Assembly: GCA_001792895.1 (NCBI GenBank) | Contig: MARA01000001.1 | Span: forward strand, 3,100,001 to 3,164,000 | Reading direction: 5' to 3' | Source: Lentinus brumalis | Taxonomy: Eukaryota; Basidiomycota; Agaricomycetes; Polyporales; Polyporaceae | DNA: 64,000 nucleotides | Shown: positions 31,945 to 45,594 of the stretch, in pieces | How the letters are laid out: every line of letters begins with the position of its first letter | How positions within the stretch are numbered: the stretch's first letter is position 1 | The notes under the pieces: generated by a model | The model's database searches: none | What the model saw: only the letters and a program-made list of their open reading frames with translations | What the model was told of the DNA's origin: nothing | Position numbers and translations under genes: made by a program

Positions 31945-33457
31945 ATGCCTTCGCGCAGCGCAAACAGCATGATCGGTACGTCTTTCTAAACCCACACGAC
32001 CAGAAATTAATTCTCATCATCCCCCATATGCTCATCGTTCCTCGCTTTCGCCTCGGCGTGCAGCTGGCGCGGGAGGCGGCCTCGTCGCCAGCGTCGCGAC
32101 CTGCCCGCTGGACGTAATCAAGACAAAGCTCCAGGCCCAGCGGGCCGTCCACGGACACAAGTCCTACGAGGGTGTGGTCGGTGAGGGGTTTAACGCTCGC
32201 CTGGTGTAGAACCCGGGCTCAACGTACGTCCTGCTCCCCTCTCGTCCCCAGGGACTTTCAAAACCATCCTCAAGCACGACGGCCTCCGTGGCCTCTATCG
32301 CGGCCTCGGTCCCACCATCCTCGGCTACCTCCCCACCTGGGCCATCTACTTCGCGGTATACGACGGCATCAAGCGGCATTTCGGGGAGAAGCCCTTGAGC
32401 GAGATCGAGGGCGTACGACACGTCTATCCGGCAGCGCAGGTCAAGGGCTACCAGCCGCTCGCGCGAGAGCATCCATGGACATTGCATATTTTATCTGCCA
32501 TGACGGCAGGCGCAACAAGCACTATCTGTACTAATCCTCTATGGGTCATCAAGACTCGTTTCATGGTGCGTGATCTCCGTCGTGCTGCTCCTGAATTTTA
32601 AGAGCCAATGGCGGCCTCTTCCAGACACAACCACGAGAAGAACTGCGATACAAACACACTCTAGACGCAGCCTTGACTATCTATCGGACTGAGGGGTGGA
32701 GGGCGTTCTTCCGCGGACTCCTCCCCAGTCTCCTGGGGATCACGCACGTCGCAGTGCAATTCCCATTGTACGAACACCTGAAACAACTAGCCGGTGAGTG
32801 CCAGTTCCTGTCGCGCGTCCCAAACTACCCATGTCCCACCGCTGCCACTCCTTCCTCTCCTCCCTCGTCCCGCCAACGGTCACTCACCCACCCTCGCCAT
32901 TACAGCCCGCGGACAGACAGAACCCCTGTCCTGGGAGCAGATTCTCGGCTGCTCTGCCGTGGCGAAGATGACCGCGTCCATCGTGACGTACCCGCACGAG
33001 GTCGTGCGCACCCGGCTGCAGACGGAGAAGCGGCCGCTGTCGATGAGCGGGCTCGACGGGAGTGACTCCGGGCGCCGGCCAATGGGCGGGATCGTACGGA
33101 CGACGAAACACATCATCACGCACGAGGGCTGGCGCGCGCTCTACCGTGGCTTGTCCGTGAACCTCGTCAGGACTGTGCCGAACAGCGCGGTCACGATGCT
33201 AACGTGAGTCCCTCCGCTCTGTCTCCTTGTTCCTCTGCTGTCGTTCAGCGTTTCGTCTCCTGGCGTTTTGGTTTGTTCCGTTTGATCTGCCGCCTTCCGT
33301 CTGCCCTCGGACCGCTATGGATCACGGAGTGGAGGCTATTCGCGTTTCGTTGCATTGGTGCGGAGGGAACCGGGCTGACTCATGCTTCCCCGTGTGCTTC
33401 GGCCACAGATACGAGATGCTCGTGCGCTACCTCAACCAGCGATCCGGCTTCTCATGA
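31945..33457 (+). CDS. YIA6: Mitochondrial carrier, NAD+/pyridine-nucleotide type (Yia6/Ndt1-like)
   Basis: Six-helix carrier of the inner mitochondrial membrane built of three repeats. Repeat 1: AGAGGGLVASVATCPLDVIK with KLQAQ, then LRGLYRGLGPTILGYLPTW and IYFAVYDGIK. Repeat 2: MTAGATSTICTNPLWVIKT with RFMTQPREELRYKHTLD, then GWRAFFRGLLPSLLGITHV. Repeat 3: SAVAKMTASIVTYPHEVVR with TRLQ, then GWRALYRGLSVNLVRTVPN. The PLDVIKT, PLWVIKT and YPHEVVRT Px[DE]xx[KR] motifs and the PTWxIYF stretch point to the NAD+/folate/FAD branch, closest to yeast Yia6 in my judgement. Start ATG 31945 (MPSRSANSMIAGAG) is in frame; the ATG at 31969 is possible. Five introns. Stop 33455-33457. The exact substrate is not proven. 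Confidence 0.85.
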
Positions 33458-34328
33458 CACGACTCGAGCCCGGAAGCGGAGGCAGAGGCTCGGCGGACAG
33501 CACGACGCGGCCCATGACGGACGCTTTAGTTGCTCACATGGACAATTTTTTGGCGTTACGACCACGCTGCCTGCTATAGACGGACGACGCGAAGATTGGG
33601 GGAGATTGCGAGCGGGCAGGCTGAGGGGAGCCAATGCTGTATCATATACCACACGTTCCTTTCGTAATTGCTCGTGTATTGAGTATGCGCTCGTCCCGCC
33701 GAGGCGGGAGAGAGCTTGTAGGTGCTGTAATACCGCGTACCTTTGCTATGTCGATGCGTCCCACTAGGCCTCGGGTATGCAGCCAGGGTCCAGCATCAAG
33801 CTCACGCAGTGGTCAGAATGGAGATTTAACGCAGTCACATGCATTACTCCCCGAACGTCTACTAGTGGTACAGTTGGCTGGAGTAGGCCTGGAGTAGGGT
33901 GCTAGTTACTTTCATGATCATACAAATACTTGACAGCGAGCGCATTGCAAGATGGAGGGTAATGCAAGGGCATGATTGCGGGGGAATGCAAGTGGGCTAC
34001 AGATATACTGGGCAACGAGTCGAAACAAGAAAGATAAGATTGAGAAGTGCTGCGTGCGATGGGGCTGGGAATCGAGGGAACTGGCGTTGCGAATGCAGGA
34101 CGGGGACTGGAACACCGCGAGCCAACGTAGTGCGAGGAGGGAAGGATCCAAGAGTCATATCATCCGATACCTGAGGCTCCAACGGCTGCCCGGACCTGAA
34201 AGCAACGTAAGAACGCCTAAGCCTACGTACAGCAGCCGAGCGGACGATGATAGAACTACATATATGCGGGAAGAGACATACGGTAGGATACACGATGCGC
34301 GGGACAGCCTGCCATGGGTACACGCTGC
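33458..34328. other. Intergenic between convergent carrier and VWA genes
   Basis: About 870 bases of 3' flank for both neighbours. Open frames on either strand are short or shadow-like. Nothing else recognised. Confidence 0.4.
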
Positions 34329-36098
34329 TCACATGCGAGTGCCTCTCCACGCGCTTTGCATCGCGATGCGTCGCGCCTGTGAACCGCAGCAGGGGCGTTA
34401 GCGGTCGTACTCTGTATGCAACGTGCCCTGCGCACCTGATCGAGGGTAATCGAGTCCTCTCGGAGCTCAACCCGCTGCTTCCCATTGTCCTCATCGTCGT
34501 CCTCGTCATCGTCGAACGTCGCCGTCCGGCCGTTGCTCCGCACACCGCCAAATGCCGCCTTCCCGCCCGCTAGCGAGAACGGTGTAGACTGTACGGCTGT
34601 ACCGAACACGCTCGCTGTCGGCGCCGCGCCGAATGCCTTGAAGTCGGTGACGACTTTCCGAGGGGGCGACGAAGGCGTCGGCTTCGTTGTAGATGCTGGC
34701 TTCTCCGTAGGACGGGCTGGGAGATAGGGAGAGCTGTAGTAGGAGCTTCGTGAGGAGGACATCCTCGCGTGGAGGTACTTGTCGGTGAAACGCGTGCCAG
34801 GTACCTGTGACATATAAGCGTCAGCACCACGCCATACCGTAAGTCTGCTATCAGGGATAGCCGTACCCTCTTCAGATGTGGCCGTGCTTCTGCCAAGTTA
34901 CTGGCCTGCATGTACACGTTCACATTGTGTTTCGCTTCTTCCGAGTCCCGGTAGATGCTCTCGATGACGACCTTCTTCGTGCTCTCGTTTCGAAGGAGGA
35001 GCCGCTCGTGAAGCTCGCGTGCAACGTCATCCACGCTCTCGTTATTTCCCAATATCCGCTGGGAAACCGCCTGACCGACCTCGCGCACAAGGCGCTCCAT
35101 ATCGAGATTCTCCAGCACGCTACCGACGATGGCGTGTGTCAGAAGATCCGCGGTTGTTAACGGGAGCATGAGTCCGGACGTGATGTTCGTCAACGCTTGG
35201 TAGAAGTCGGTAGCATACTACAGCAGCAGTTAGCCTACGCGGGAACGCAGCTCACAAAGACGAAGACAACTTACGGAGTAGCCGCTCAGTGCAGGCTCGC
35301 ACGCAACAAAGAACTATCTTATGTGAGCAAAAGACACACGGCTCACAGCCTGAAACGACGCACCAGAGTGATACCCTTGCTGGCCATTAAGCGTGCGACT
35401 TGCAGAGGATCATTCCCGTCAGGAGATCCCTCATCGAATCCTACATACCTCGGTTAAGGTCCGCGTACCAGTGGATGCAAGCAGGCGTGTGTTTACCGTC
35501 TCCATACTCTCCAATACCATGCGGAGGAGCATCCGCGATGAGAACGATCATCTTGCTCGCGTTCGGTCTCCACTCCATGTTCAGCGCCTCGGCGAGAGCA
35601 GCAGTGACGGCCTCGGGGCCATCTCCGCCGCCCGAGGCGTACAGGCTCGAAAGGTTCTTGTGCACGTACGAGATGTCCGAGGAGAAGCCAAAGTTCTTGG
35701 TCACGTACGTGTGGTCCTGCGGGGGGTGGTCGCGGTATGCGACGAGGCCGATGCGGAGGTCCTCGCGCGACTGCAGCTTGCCCGACTCGTAAATATGGTT
35801 GCAGATCTCCTCAATGTTCTTCGTCGCGGACGCGATGTAGCTGCCCTGGCTGCCCGTGCAGTCCTGCACAAAGACGAGGTCGCTGTAGACGGCATTAGTC
35901 GTGGGCTACCGCACCGGATCCGGGTGATGCGTCCCCTCCTCCGCGAAGCTGAGACTGGAGAAGGTATACGTACAGCATCTTCCGCCCATCATCCAGCATC
36001 TGTGGAGGTGCCTCGGGAACCGGCTGAGGCTCGAAGGCGGTCTGCAGCCCGGCCTGAGGGGCGAATGCACCTCCGGACATGTCCATGTCTTCATCCAT
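34329..36098 (-). CDS. von Willebrand factor A (VWA) domain protein, cytosolic
   Basis: ATG 36098 (MDEDMDMSGGAFAPQAG). After a Pro-rich lead the VWA fold begins MLDLVFVQDCTGSQGSYIA, with a DxTxS metal-ion (MIDAS) motif. It continues SREDLRIGLVAYRDHPPQD, ASGGGDGPEAVTAALAEAL, SKMIVLIADAPPHGIGEYG, DPLQVARLMASKGITLFFV and ACEPALSGYSYATDFY. Next come a helical segment (NLDMERLVREVGQAVSQRI) and a disordered tail ending TFDDDEDDDEDNGKQ and TLDQ|ARRIAMQSAWRGTRM at 34329. This resembles the VWA half of fungal alpha-kinase-like proteins, but no kinase domain is present. Introns were set at GTAAAC within GEYGD and at GTGCGC after LDQ; the frame then stays open. Role unknown; probably protein binding. 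Confidence 0.75.
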
Positions 36099-36456
36099 GT
36101 TTCGTTGGGGATCGTGCAATCGTCGTGAAAGGGGGTCCGTTCAGTCAGCGTTCAGTCTCAATGTCGTGCAACGTGCGGTCGTGCGGGAGATCAGAGATGC
36201 AAGAAGTCGGTAGATGGAGGCTTAAGGAAAGGTGTATTGGCGAGAGGACTATTGTAGCCTTGTTGTAAGCCGCATGGTTATGTCACTGGCGCACGGCAGG
36301 GGCGTGGCGCGTCAGCGAGCAACAAACCGTCGATTATCCGATCTAACCGATTGAGTCAAAGTGCTTTCAGCTTGCGCAGTACTAGTGACTAGTAATATCC
36401 ACGGCGCATGTAGCGCGAGCAGCAAGCCCAGTGTCTACCAAATAGTACCCATATAA

Positions 36457-39389
<2,933 letters not shown>

Positions 39390-39749
39390 GGCCCAGGTCG
39401 GGAGCCCAGAGATTATTGCGCGAATATGTGTAAAGTGCGAGGAAGAGGAGGTAAGTTGTAAGGGTCCGAGTCGTAGGAACGCTGTAGTCTGTAACTGCCG
39501 GGGCGCGCACGCGTCGCCGCCACGGCCCACCGCGTCTACGGGCGCTCGTCTGTTGCAACGCCCACAGACTCCGCGGTGCGAACTCGGGCCTGACATATTC
39601 TTCCATCTCCTCCTGACACTCTCCGACCATTCACCCCGCTGCATGACCGGATAGGCACACGTGCTTGTGCTGAAGCACGGAACATACAACGAGACTCAAT
39701 CTTTCACAAACTTCACTGAGCGCCGCGGGAATCTTCCGAACACTCGACA

Positions 39750-39757
39750 TATATATA
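39750..39757 (+). promoter_or_regulatory. TATA box of the F-box/WD40-like gene
   Basis: TATATATA in ACATATATATACC, about 121 bases upstream of the ATG at 39878. It sits in the 488-base divergent promoter shared with GEM1, the rest of which shows no gene. Confidence 0.45.
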
Positions 39758-39877
39758 CCGCGCGGTCAGGACCTGGTAGGACGCCTAGACATCTCTGGGC
39801 ACCTCTGCCACGCTGTGGATCCATCTTTCAGACATCGCGCAGTGGCGGATCTCGAGAACAGCGCACATAGCTATACC

Positions 39878-41497
39878 ATGGAAGCGCACCCTCTGCCTAG
39901 CGATATCTGGATCGCCGTCTTGCGGTACTTGTCCGTGGCGGATTTGGCCCACCTGTCTCAGACTTCGCGATATTTTCATGCATTGGTGCGTGGCGGCGAC
40001 GTTGACAAACAGGCCTGAACTGATGTAGGATCGACCTATAGGTTCAAGAATATGGATGGAAGACATACTTGCAGACCCATCCGCGCTACACATGGAGTCT
40101 ATCGAAGTCGTTGCAGCGGTGGAGCGCGTTTGATCAAGTTCGGTGAGTCCTCTCTCCGCAGAATCGCAGGATGAGACCATCCAATCTCCCACCCTCTCAA
40201 CGACATGAGGAATTCTGTGGCTAAAGCTCGATATGATCTGACGTCATGGACGGTCTGCAGATACCATATAACCACCGACCGCCATTGGACGCTTCCAAGC
40301 TTTGTTGCACGGCCTCTAGCGTCCAAATGGAACGGCAAGCTACAACCGCACCTCGCCATAAATCACTCGCGCCTCTTCGTAGCCGCCGCTAGCCACATCT
40401 ATTCCTACACGTTCGGACGCTCGGAGGCACCGGGCGTCGCTCCTCGCATCCAGTATGAGGGCGCGTACATGGTCAACAAGGTCATGCAAGCCACTCGCGA
40501 TATCACGAGCATAGAGTGTGTCCCCGACGGGGGATTCGACCGCACCGTCTATGTCGGATACGCGGACGGCTCGCTTGAGCGTGTTGTCCTGCCCGCGTGC
40601 AAAGCTGGAACGCAGGGGCCGATACATCCGGAGGCTTCCCACCGGGACAGGAGGCCGTATCACGGAGCAGAGGCTGTCGAGAGCATCTCGTCCAACGGCG
40701 ATCATGTCTTATCGCTGTCCTCCAACGGTACCGCCGCCTTCTTCTCGAATTCCCTCACAGACCCCCCGCAATTCATTGAGCTCGGTGTCCGCAGCTGGGC
40801 TGCACATCTCACGGACCGACATGCAGTCCTCGGCGCATCCTCCCTGACGCCCTTGGTTGTGCACTCCCTGCACGAATCACGGTTGTCGAAGACGCCGTCT
40901 CACATCCTCACGAGCTCAACCCACGACGACCATCCCCGCGCTTCGGCCGTGTATGGTATCTGTAGCCCACCACCCTCAGCACCATGGGGCGCCTCGGAGC
41001 ACATCGTCATCTCTGGCTGGTACGACGGCATGGTGCATGTGCACGATCTGCGTTCTTCGCGTCGTGCCCACCGTATACCCGGGGTCACTTCCCATCCCAC
41101 CGGTGGCGCACTCTATCCCGTGATGAGTATGTGCGACCCGTGGTTATTTGAGCCTGTCTACGACATCGCCGCTGGGGGCGGGTCCGGATGCCACATAGCC
41201 GCCGGGATGGGCCGTCACAGCGTCGTCGCGTTCTGGGATGTGCGCGCTGCGACGAAGGGGTGGAGTGTTCATGCACCGGGGAACGACTCTTCACCGGTCT
41301 ACTCAGTCAAAATGGAGAGCTCGAGGTTGTTCGGGGCGACACAATCGCGTCCGTTCGTACTGGACTTTGGGCCGGGTGCGAGGGAGGAGACGTATCCGAC
41401 GTTGACGCGGCCTATGAGGGAAGATGGCCTGAAGAGGAGAGACAGCAGCGGACTCGGGTTCTACGTGACGCGGTATGGACATTCACGGTCGCAGTAG
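39878..41497 (+). CDS. F-box protein with WD40-like beta-propeller
   Basis: ATG 39878. The F-box is the first ~40 residues: HPLPSDIWIAVLRYLSVAD, LAHLSQTSRYFHALV, then QEYGWKTYLQTHP. F-boxes bind Skp1 of SCF ubiquitin ligases. The rest, about 410 residues and mostly one exon, has degenerate WD-type repeats: RLFVAAASHIYSYTFGRSE, RTVYVGYADGSLERVVLP, GDHVLSLSSNGTAAFFSNS, HIVISGWYDGMVHVHDLRS, HIAAGMGRHSVVAFWDVRA. This supports a substrate receptor with a propeller, though several repeats lack the WD pair. Two introns. Ends GHSRSQ at 41497. Substrate unknown. Confidence 0.8.
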
Positions 41498-41800
41498 GTC
41501 GAATGACAAGTTGTATGTAAATAAGTACTATGTATGTAGATCTATCGTGCAGATAGTAGAGCTGTTCCTGATGTACCAGTCCATCCCATACCCAATAATG
41601 TGACATCGGTGTCTTCTCACATCAGTGCGCAATCCTAATAGTGCAATTGACAGGCATATTTGATTTCCGTGTGCAGTTTGGTAGCGGGGTTCCCATATAC
41701 GGCAATGGTGTCAGTCCGTAATTCCTGACCACCTGGCACAGGCACGGCCGCCCCGCTCTCTTTCTCCTCCCCGCTCTCTCCTGCCTCCTCTCCGCTCGCC
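41498..41800. other. Short intergenic region upstream of ERG26
   Basis: About 300 bases: 3' UTR of the F-box gene and promoter of ERG26, with a CT-rich leader (CTCTCTTTCTCCTCCCC) just before the ATG, common in highly expressed fungal genes. Confidence 0.4.
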
Positions 41801-43261
41801 ATGTCTTCACGAACAAAGGATGTATACTTGGTCATCGGTGGCAGCGGTTTCCTCGGCAGACACGTCGTTGAGGCTCTCCTCGCGCGCGGTGACGCAGTGT
41901 CCGTCTTCGATATTGTGCAGAGGTACCACGACGTGCCGTTCTACATGGGAGACATCAGTGAGGAGGAACAGGTTGCTGACGCGTTACGCAAGGTGCGTCT
42001 ACAGTGTATGCTCAAGCACATAGTCACGCTGACGCGGAAGCAGAGCGGCGCGACGTGCATCATTCACACCGCGTCCCCGCTCCACGGCATGGACGACCCC
42101 GCGCTCTACTGGAAGGTGAACGTGGACGGTACCCAGGCAGTCATCAATGCCGCTGTAGCTACTGGTGTGCCAAAGCTGGTCTACACAAGCTCTGCAGGTG
42201 TCGTCTTTAACGGCAACGACCTCATCGACGTCGACGAGCGCATTCCCCAGCCGGAGAAGGCCATGGACCCGTACAACGAATCCAAAGCTAAGGCTGAACA
42301 GATTGTACTGGCGGCGAATGGCAAGGGAGGTCTGTACACCGTCGCCCTGCGTCCAGCAGGCATTTTCGGGTGAGCACTCTTGTCCAGTCCCAAGACGCAC
42401 CCATGTCTCAGACTACGACCCATTTCCGAAGACCGGGCGACCGGCAGTTGATCACAGGTCTATACCAGACCTGGCAGCGTGGCCAGAGTCACTTCCAGAT
42501 TGGCGACAACACGAACCTGTTCGACTGGACGTACGTCGGCAACTGCGCGTACGCGCACCTTCTCGCTGCGGACAAGCTCGGCCCGCCCAACCCTGCGGAG
42601 ATTGCACGCCTCAAGGAGGAGTTGCAGGTCGCCCTTCCCTCCATCGAGTGCACAACGCAGCGGCACCGTGTGCCCACGTCGGAAGCCCGCCCCCTCGGCC
42701 CGTACGTCACGCCGCCGCCGAACGCGGAGAAGATCCTCGCGAATTGGGAAGACCCGCACTACGTCCCGCGTGTACCGCGGCCGGCGGTCCGGGGCAAGTT
42801 CGACCAATTTTCGGAGGCGGCTCTCGTGAGGGAGGACAATGCGCAGTTGCAAGTCGCGGGTCAGGTGTTCTTCGTCACGAATGGGGAGCCCACAGGGTTC
42901 TGGGACATCCCGAGAATTGTGTACCGATTCTTCGACGAGCACTTTGAAAAGCCGAATACGAGGAGGCGGATCATCTTGCCGAGGGAGGTCGGGCTGCTAC
43001 TCGCGAGCGCGGCGGAGTGGTGGTCGTGGCTCGTGGGCAAGGAGCCGGGCTTCACGCGGTTCCGGGTCACGTTCAGCTGCGCGTGGCGTTGTTTCAACAT
43101 TGAAAGGACGCGGCGGGTGTTGGGGTACGAGCCTCAGGTCGGACTCGAGGAAGGTCTGAAGAGGACGTTGGAGGTTCGTCATTCTGTCTATCATGGGTGC
43201 TCTGCTCACGCACATTTTGCAGTCGTGGGCAGCTGAACGGCATAAGGTCGGGAAGTCGTAA
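41801..43261 (+). CDS. ERG26: Sterol-4-alpha-carboxylate 3-dehydrogenase, decarboxylating (ergosterol synthesis)
   Basis: ER-bound NAD(P)-dependent C-3 sterol dehydrogenase of the C4-demethylation complex (with Erg25 and Erg27). Short-chain dehydrogenase/3-beta-HSD fold: YLVIGGSGFLGRHVVEALL (nucleotide binding), IIHTASPLHGMDDPALYWK, VNVDGTQAVINAAVATGVP, LVYTSSAGVVFNG, and the catalytic YNESKAKAE (YxxxK). Then VALRPAGIFG|PGDRQLITG, NLFDWTYVGNCAYAHLLAA, FVTNGEPTGFWDIPR, RVLGYEPQVGLEEGLKRTL and a final exon SWAAERHKVGKS. Three introns (within ADALRK|SG, AGIFG|PGD and TLE|SWA). A 70-residue segment between the dehydrogenase core and FFVTNGE is longer than in yeast Erg26 and appears typical of basidiomycetes. 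Stop TAA 43259-43261. Confidence 0.92.
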
Positions 43262-44043
43262 AAGGCGCTATTGGTGCTGCGACGACCATGTCATGCTCGT
43301 CGAGTACCCTACGGTGGTTTCTTTTGGTTATACCCGTACACATATACGGACTCTGCTGTCCGCTCTATCTCACTTCAGATAATACACGACACGCGTAGGC
43401 GTGGAGATTTGCCGGACCGAGTTGGCTCATCGAGCTCCAGGACACGTTATTCTATCCCGTCGGCATGAAGACGCCGGCGCTGGCCAGCCGGTACATGTTC
43501 AGCCTTGCAATGATTTGCCGTGTGGTCCGCTTCACCAAGGCTGAAGGCAAGATCGGATACCGTCCTAGACTGGAAGGCCAGCGCTGGTCAGCGCCCAACA
43601 GCGTCGCAGTGTGCGAGATATCTCAATTGCTGAAACCCACGCACGTTGACGAGTTGAGAGACAAAGGGAGCACAAAGGGTGAGTACTTCGGTAGCGTCTC
43701 AATAATATCACTGACGCCTGCGCGAGTGCATGAACTGCCTCCCGTTGCGTGACAGATCCCGCAGTAGACTGATTAGCTTCGTTTCTTCAGTGTGCATGAA
43801 AGCCTTGAAAGGTGTGGTCTCGCAGTACCCCAGGATCCGGCCAGACGGTCGTGCTGGAAACGGTTGCTGCTCAAGATACCTGCGCTCCCCATATACATAA
43901 CTGGCCGGAACACATGGGCAGGTTAGTCTCGACGGTTCGCTATTCCCCAACATCGACGTAAGCTGGCCGTCCCTCGTTTGCCCCCGGGACTAGGGGATTT
44001 ATTCGGAGATGGTCATTTAACTCATGCGGCAGTATAACAGGAC
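43262..44043. other. Intergenic between ERG26 and HET gene
   Basis: About 780 bases. Apart from the possible SDR scrap at 43462-43600, no gene, RNA or repeat was recognised. Confidence 0.4.
43462..43600 (+). pseudogene. Possible decayed C-terminal fragment of a second ERG26/SDR-like gene
   Basis: In the frame starting at 43465, SRYMFSLAMICRVVRFTKA followed by EGKIGYRPRL aligns without gaps to the ERG26 C-terminal block next door (TRFRVTFSCAWRCFNIERT, then RRVLGYEPQV): conserved positions are R, the middle R, K/R, G-Y and P. No upstream dehydrogenase core is present. It may be the relic of a tandem duplication, or chance; the matched stretch is only about 30 residues. Confidence 0.3.
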
Positions 44044-45594
44044 ATGCGTCTTCTCGACACGCGTACCGGCGAGTTCGTATGGGTCAACGATCCAACGATC
44101 CTGCGATTCGCCATCATATCGCACGTGTGGTCAGCCGATGGAGAGCAGCCGTACCAGGACCTCCTCCGAGTCCAGGATGATGTGCGCACTGAGCGAGCAT
44201 TGAATCCCGAACTACCCACGGACATAATCCTCCAAAGGGCATCCCCAAAGATCCGCGATTGCTGCGCGTACGCCCTCGCGGACGGCTTTGACTTCCTCTG
44301 GATCGACTCCTGTTGCATCGACAAGACGAGTAGCGCGGAACTCTCGGAGGCCATCAATTCGATGTACACATGGTACAGTCTCTCAACTGTCTGCTACGCA
44401 TTCCTGCAAGACGTCGACTCGGACGAAGACCCTCGTCTTCCCCTCTCCGCCTTTCGCAGAAGTCGTTGGCACACCCGCGGATGGACCCTCCAGGAACTCA
44501 TTGCCCCGCGGGTCGTCGTCTTCGTGTCAGCAGCATGGCGCTCGCTCGGGACCAAGGGCCAGCTCGCCGACGTGATCGAGGAGGTGACCGGAGTCGATCG
44601 AGGAGTCCTCCTTCACACTACTCCTCTCACCTTCGTCACGGTTGCGCGACGCATGTCCTGGGCAGCGAGACGCGTCACAACGCGCAAGGAGGATGAAGCG
44701 TACTCGCTGATGGGCATTTTCGGTGTCAACATGCCCGCCATTTACGGAGAGGGTGCGCTGGCTTTCGGCCGGCTCCAGGAGGAGATCCTCAAACAGGTCC
44801 CAGACCAGACGATTTTCGTCTGGGATACAGGTCACAGCTCCTTGGATGGGGACGAGTACGACGGATCGAGGAGTTCCCTGCTTGCTGCATCGCCTGCAGC
44901 GTTCGCACACTCCGCTGGAGTGACAGTAATCTCGCGGGACGAGCTTCTACGTCGAGTACATGCCACGTCCCCTTCACCATGGTACATGCCGGCCTCCCGC
45001 GGGCTACGCACCTCTTTTCCTCTTTTAACCATAGGCGCCCCTTACTCTCTCGCCTTTCTGGTGTGTGTGGACGAGCATGACCACCTCCTGGCGCTTGTGT
45101 TGAAGAAGTCCCCAGAAGGAGAGGTCCATTCGGTCGGCACTGTGGGATGGAACGCGGTCCGTGCCAGGTATCGTTCCATGTTGCGTTCATCCACGTGGGG
45201 TCCTCTGGCTGGGGGCACCAGCCCCATGCGCGACACACTAGGAGGGGAACAGTACACTCGTATCGTACGAGTGCTGCGTTGTCCGGGCGGGATCACCGCC
45301 GTCGAGGTCGTCGTTGCTCACCGCCCATCCCTCCCCCCTGACCGCGAGACAACCGCAATAGTCATCCGCGGAACCCTCAGCATGGAGCTGGCTCCATCTC
45401 GGCAAGGGTTACGATCCTATACGCTGGTTGAGGACCTCTCGACCGCCGCCCTTTGCTTGTTCTACTGGCTAGCTCTGTTCGTCATTACGTTCTTGGTACT
45501 TCTCGTACTCTGGAAAGTTGCTGGGCTCCGTTTTCAACGTGAGCGAGTACCTCGCTTGATACGTCCCCCATACTTGTGGCCCCCGTACATATGA
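44044..45594 (+). CDS. HET-domain protein with C-terminal membrane helix
   Basis: Single-exon gene of 516 residues. HET (heterokaryon-incompatibility) domains mediate allorecognition and programmed cell death in fungi. Motifs: FAIISHVWSADGEQPYQDL, FDFLWIDSCCIDKTSSAEL, SEAINSMYTWYSLSTVCYA, FRRSRWHTRGWTLQELIAP, and the trailing KEDEAYSLMGIFGVNMPAI with YGEGALAFGRLQEEIL, all standard for basidiomycete HET proteins. The C-terminal half is beta-rich without a known partner domain (no NACHT or WD40). Near residues 465-490, LCLFYWLALFVITFLVLLV predicts a single membrane helix with a short basic tail, less usual for the family. It is the only intronless gene in the window. Start ATG 44044 precedes the typical MRLLDTRTGEFV opening. 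Confidence 0.88.
   Translation: MRLLDTRTGEFVWVNDPTILRFAIISHVWSADGEQPYQDLLRVQDDVRTERALNPELPTDIILQRASPKIRDCCAYALADGFDFLWIDSCCIDKTSSAELSEAINSMYTWYSLSTVCYAFLQDVDSDEDPRLPLSAFRRSRWHTRGWTLQELIAPRVVVFVSAAWRSLGTKGQLADVIEEVTGVDRGVLLHTTPLTFVTVARRMSWAARRVTTRKEDEAYSLMGIFGVNMPAIYGEGALAFGRLQEEILKQVPDQTIFVWDTGHSSLDGDEYDGSRSSLLAASPAAFAHSAGVTVISRDELLRRVHATSPSPWYMPASRGLRTSFPLLTIGAPYSLAFLVCVDEHDHLLALVLKKSPEGEVHSVGTVGWNAVRARYRSMLRSSTWGPLAGGTSPMRDTLGGEQYTRIVRVLRCPGGITAVEVVVAHRPSLPPDRETTAIVIRGTLSMELAPSRQGLRSYTLVEDLSTAALCLFYWLALFVITFLVLLVLWKVAGLRFQRERVPRLIRPPYLWPPYI

Noticed and set aside
35441..35900. Frameshift suspected in the VWA gene after GIGEYGDG
   Set aside because: A proper intron (GTAAAC...TTAACC...GTATGTAG) restores the conserved frame, so no indel is needed.
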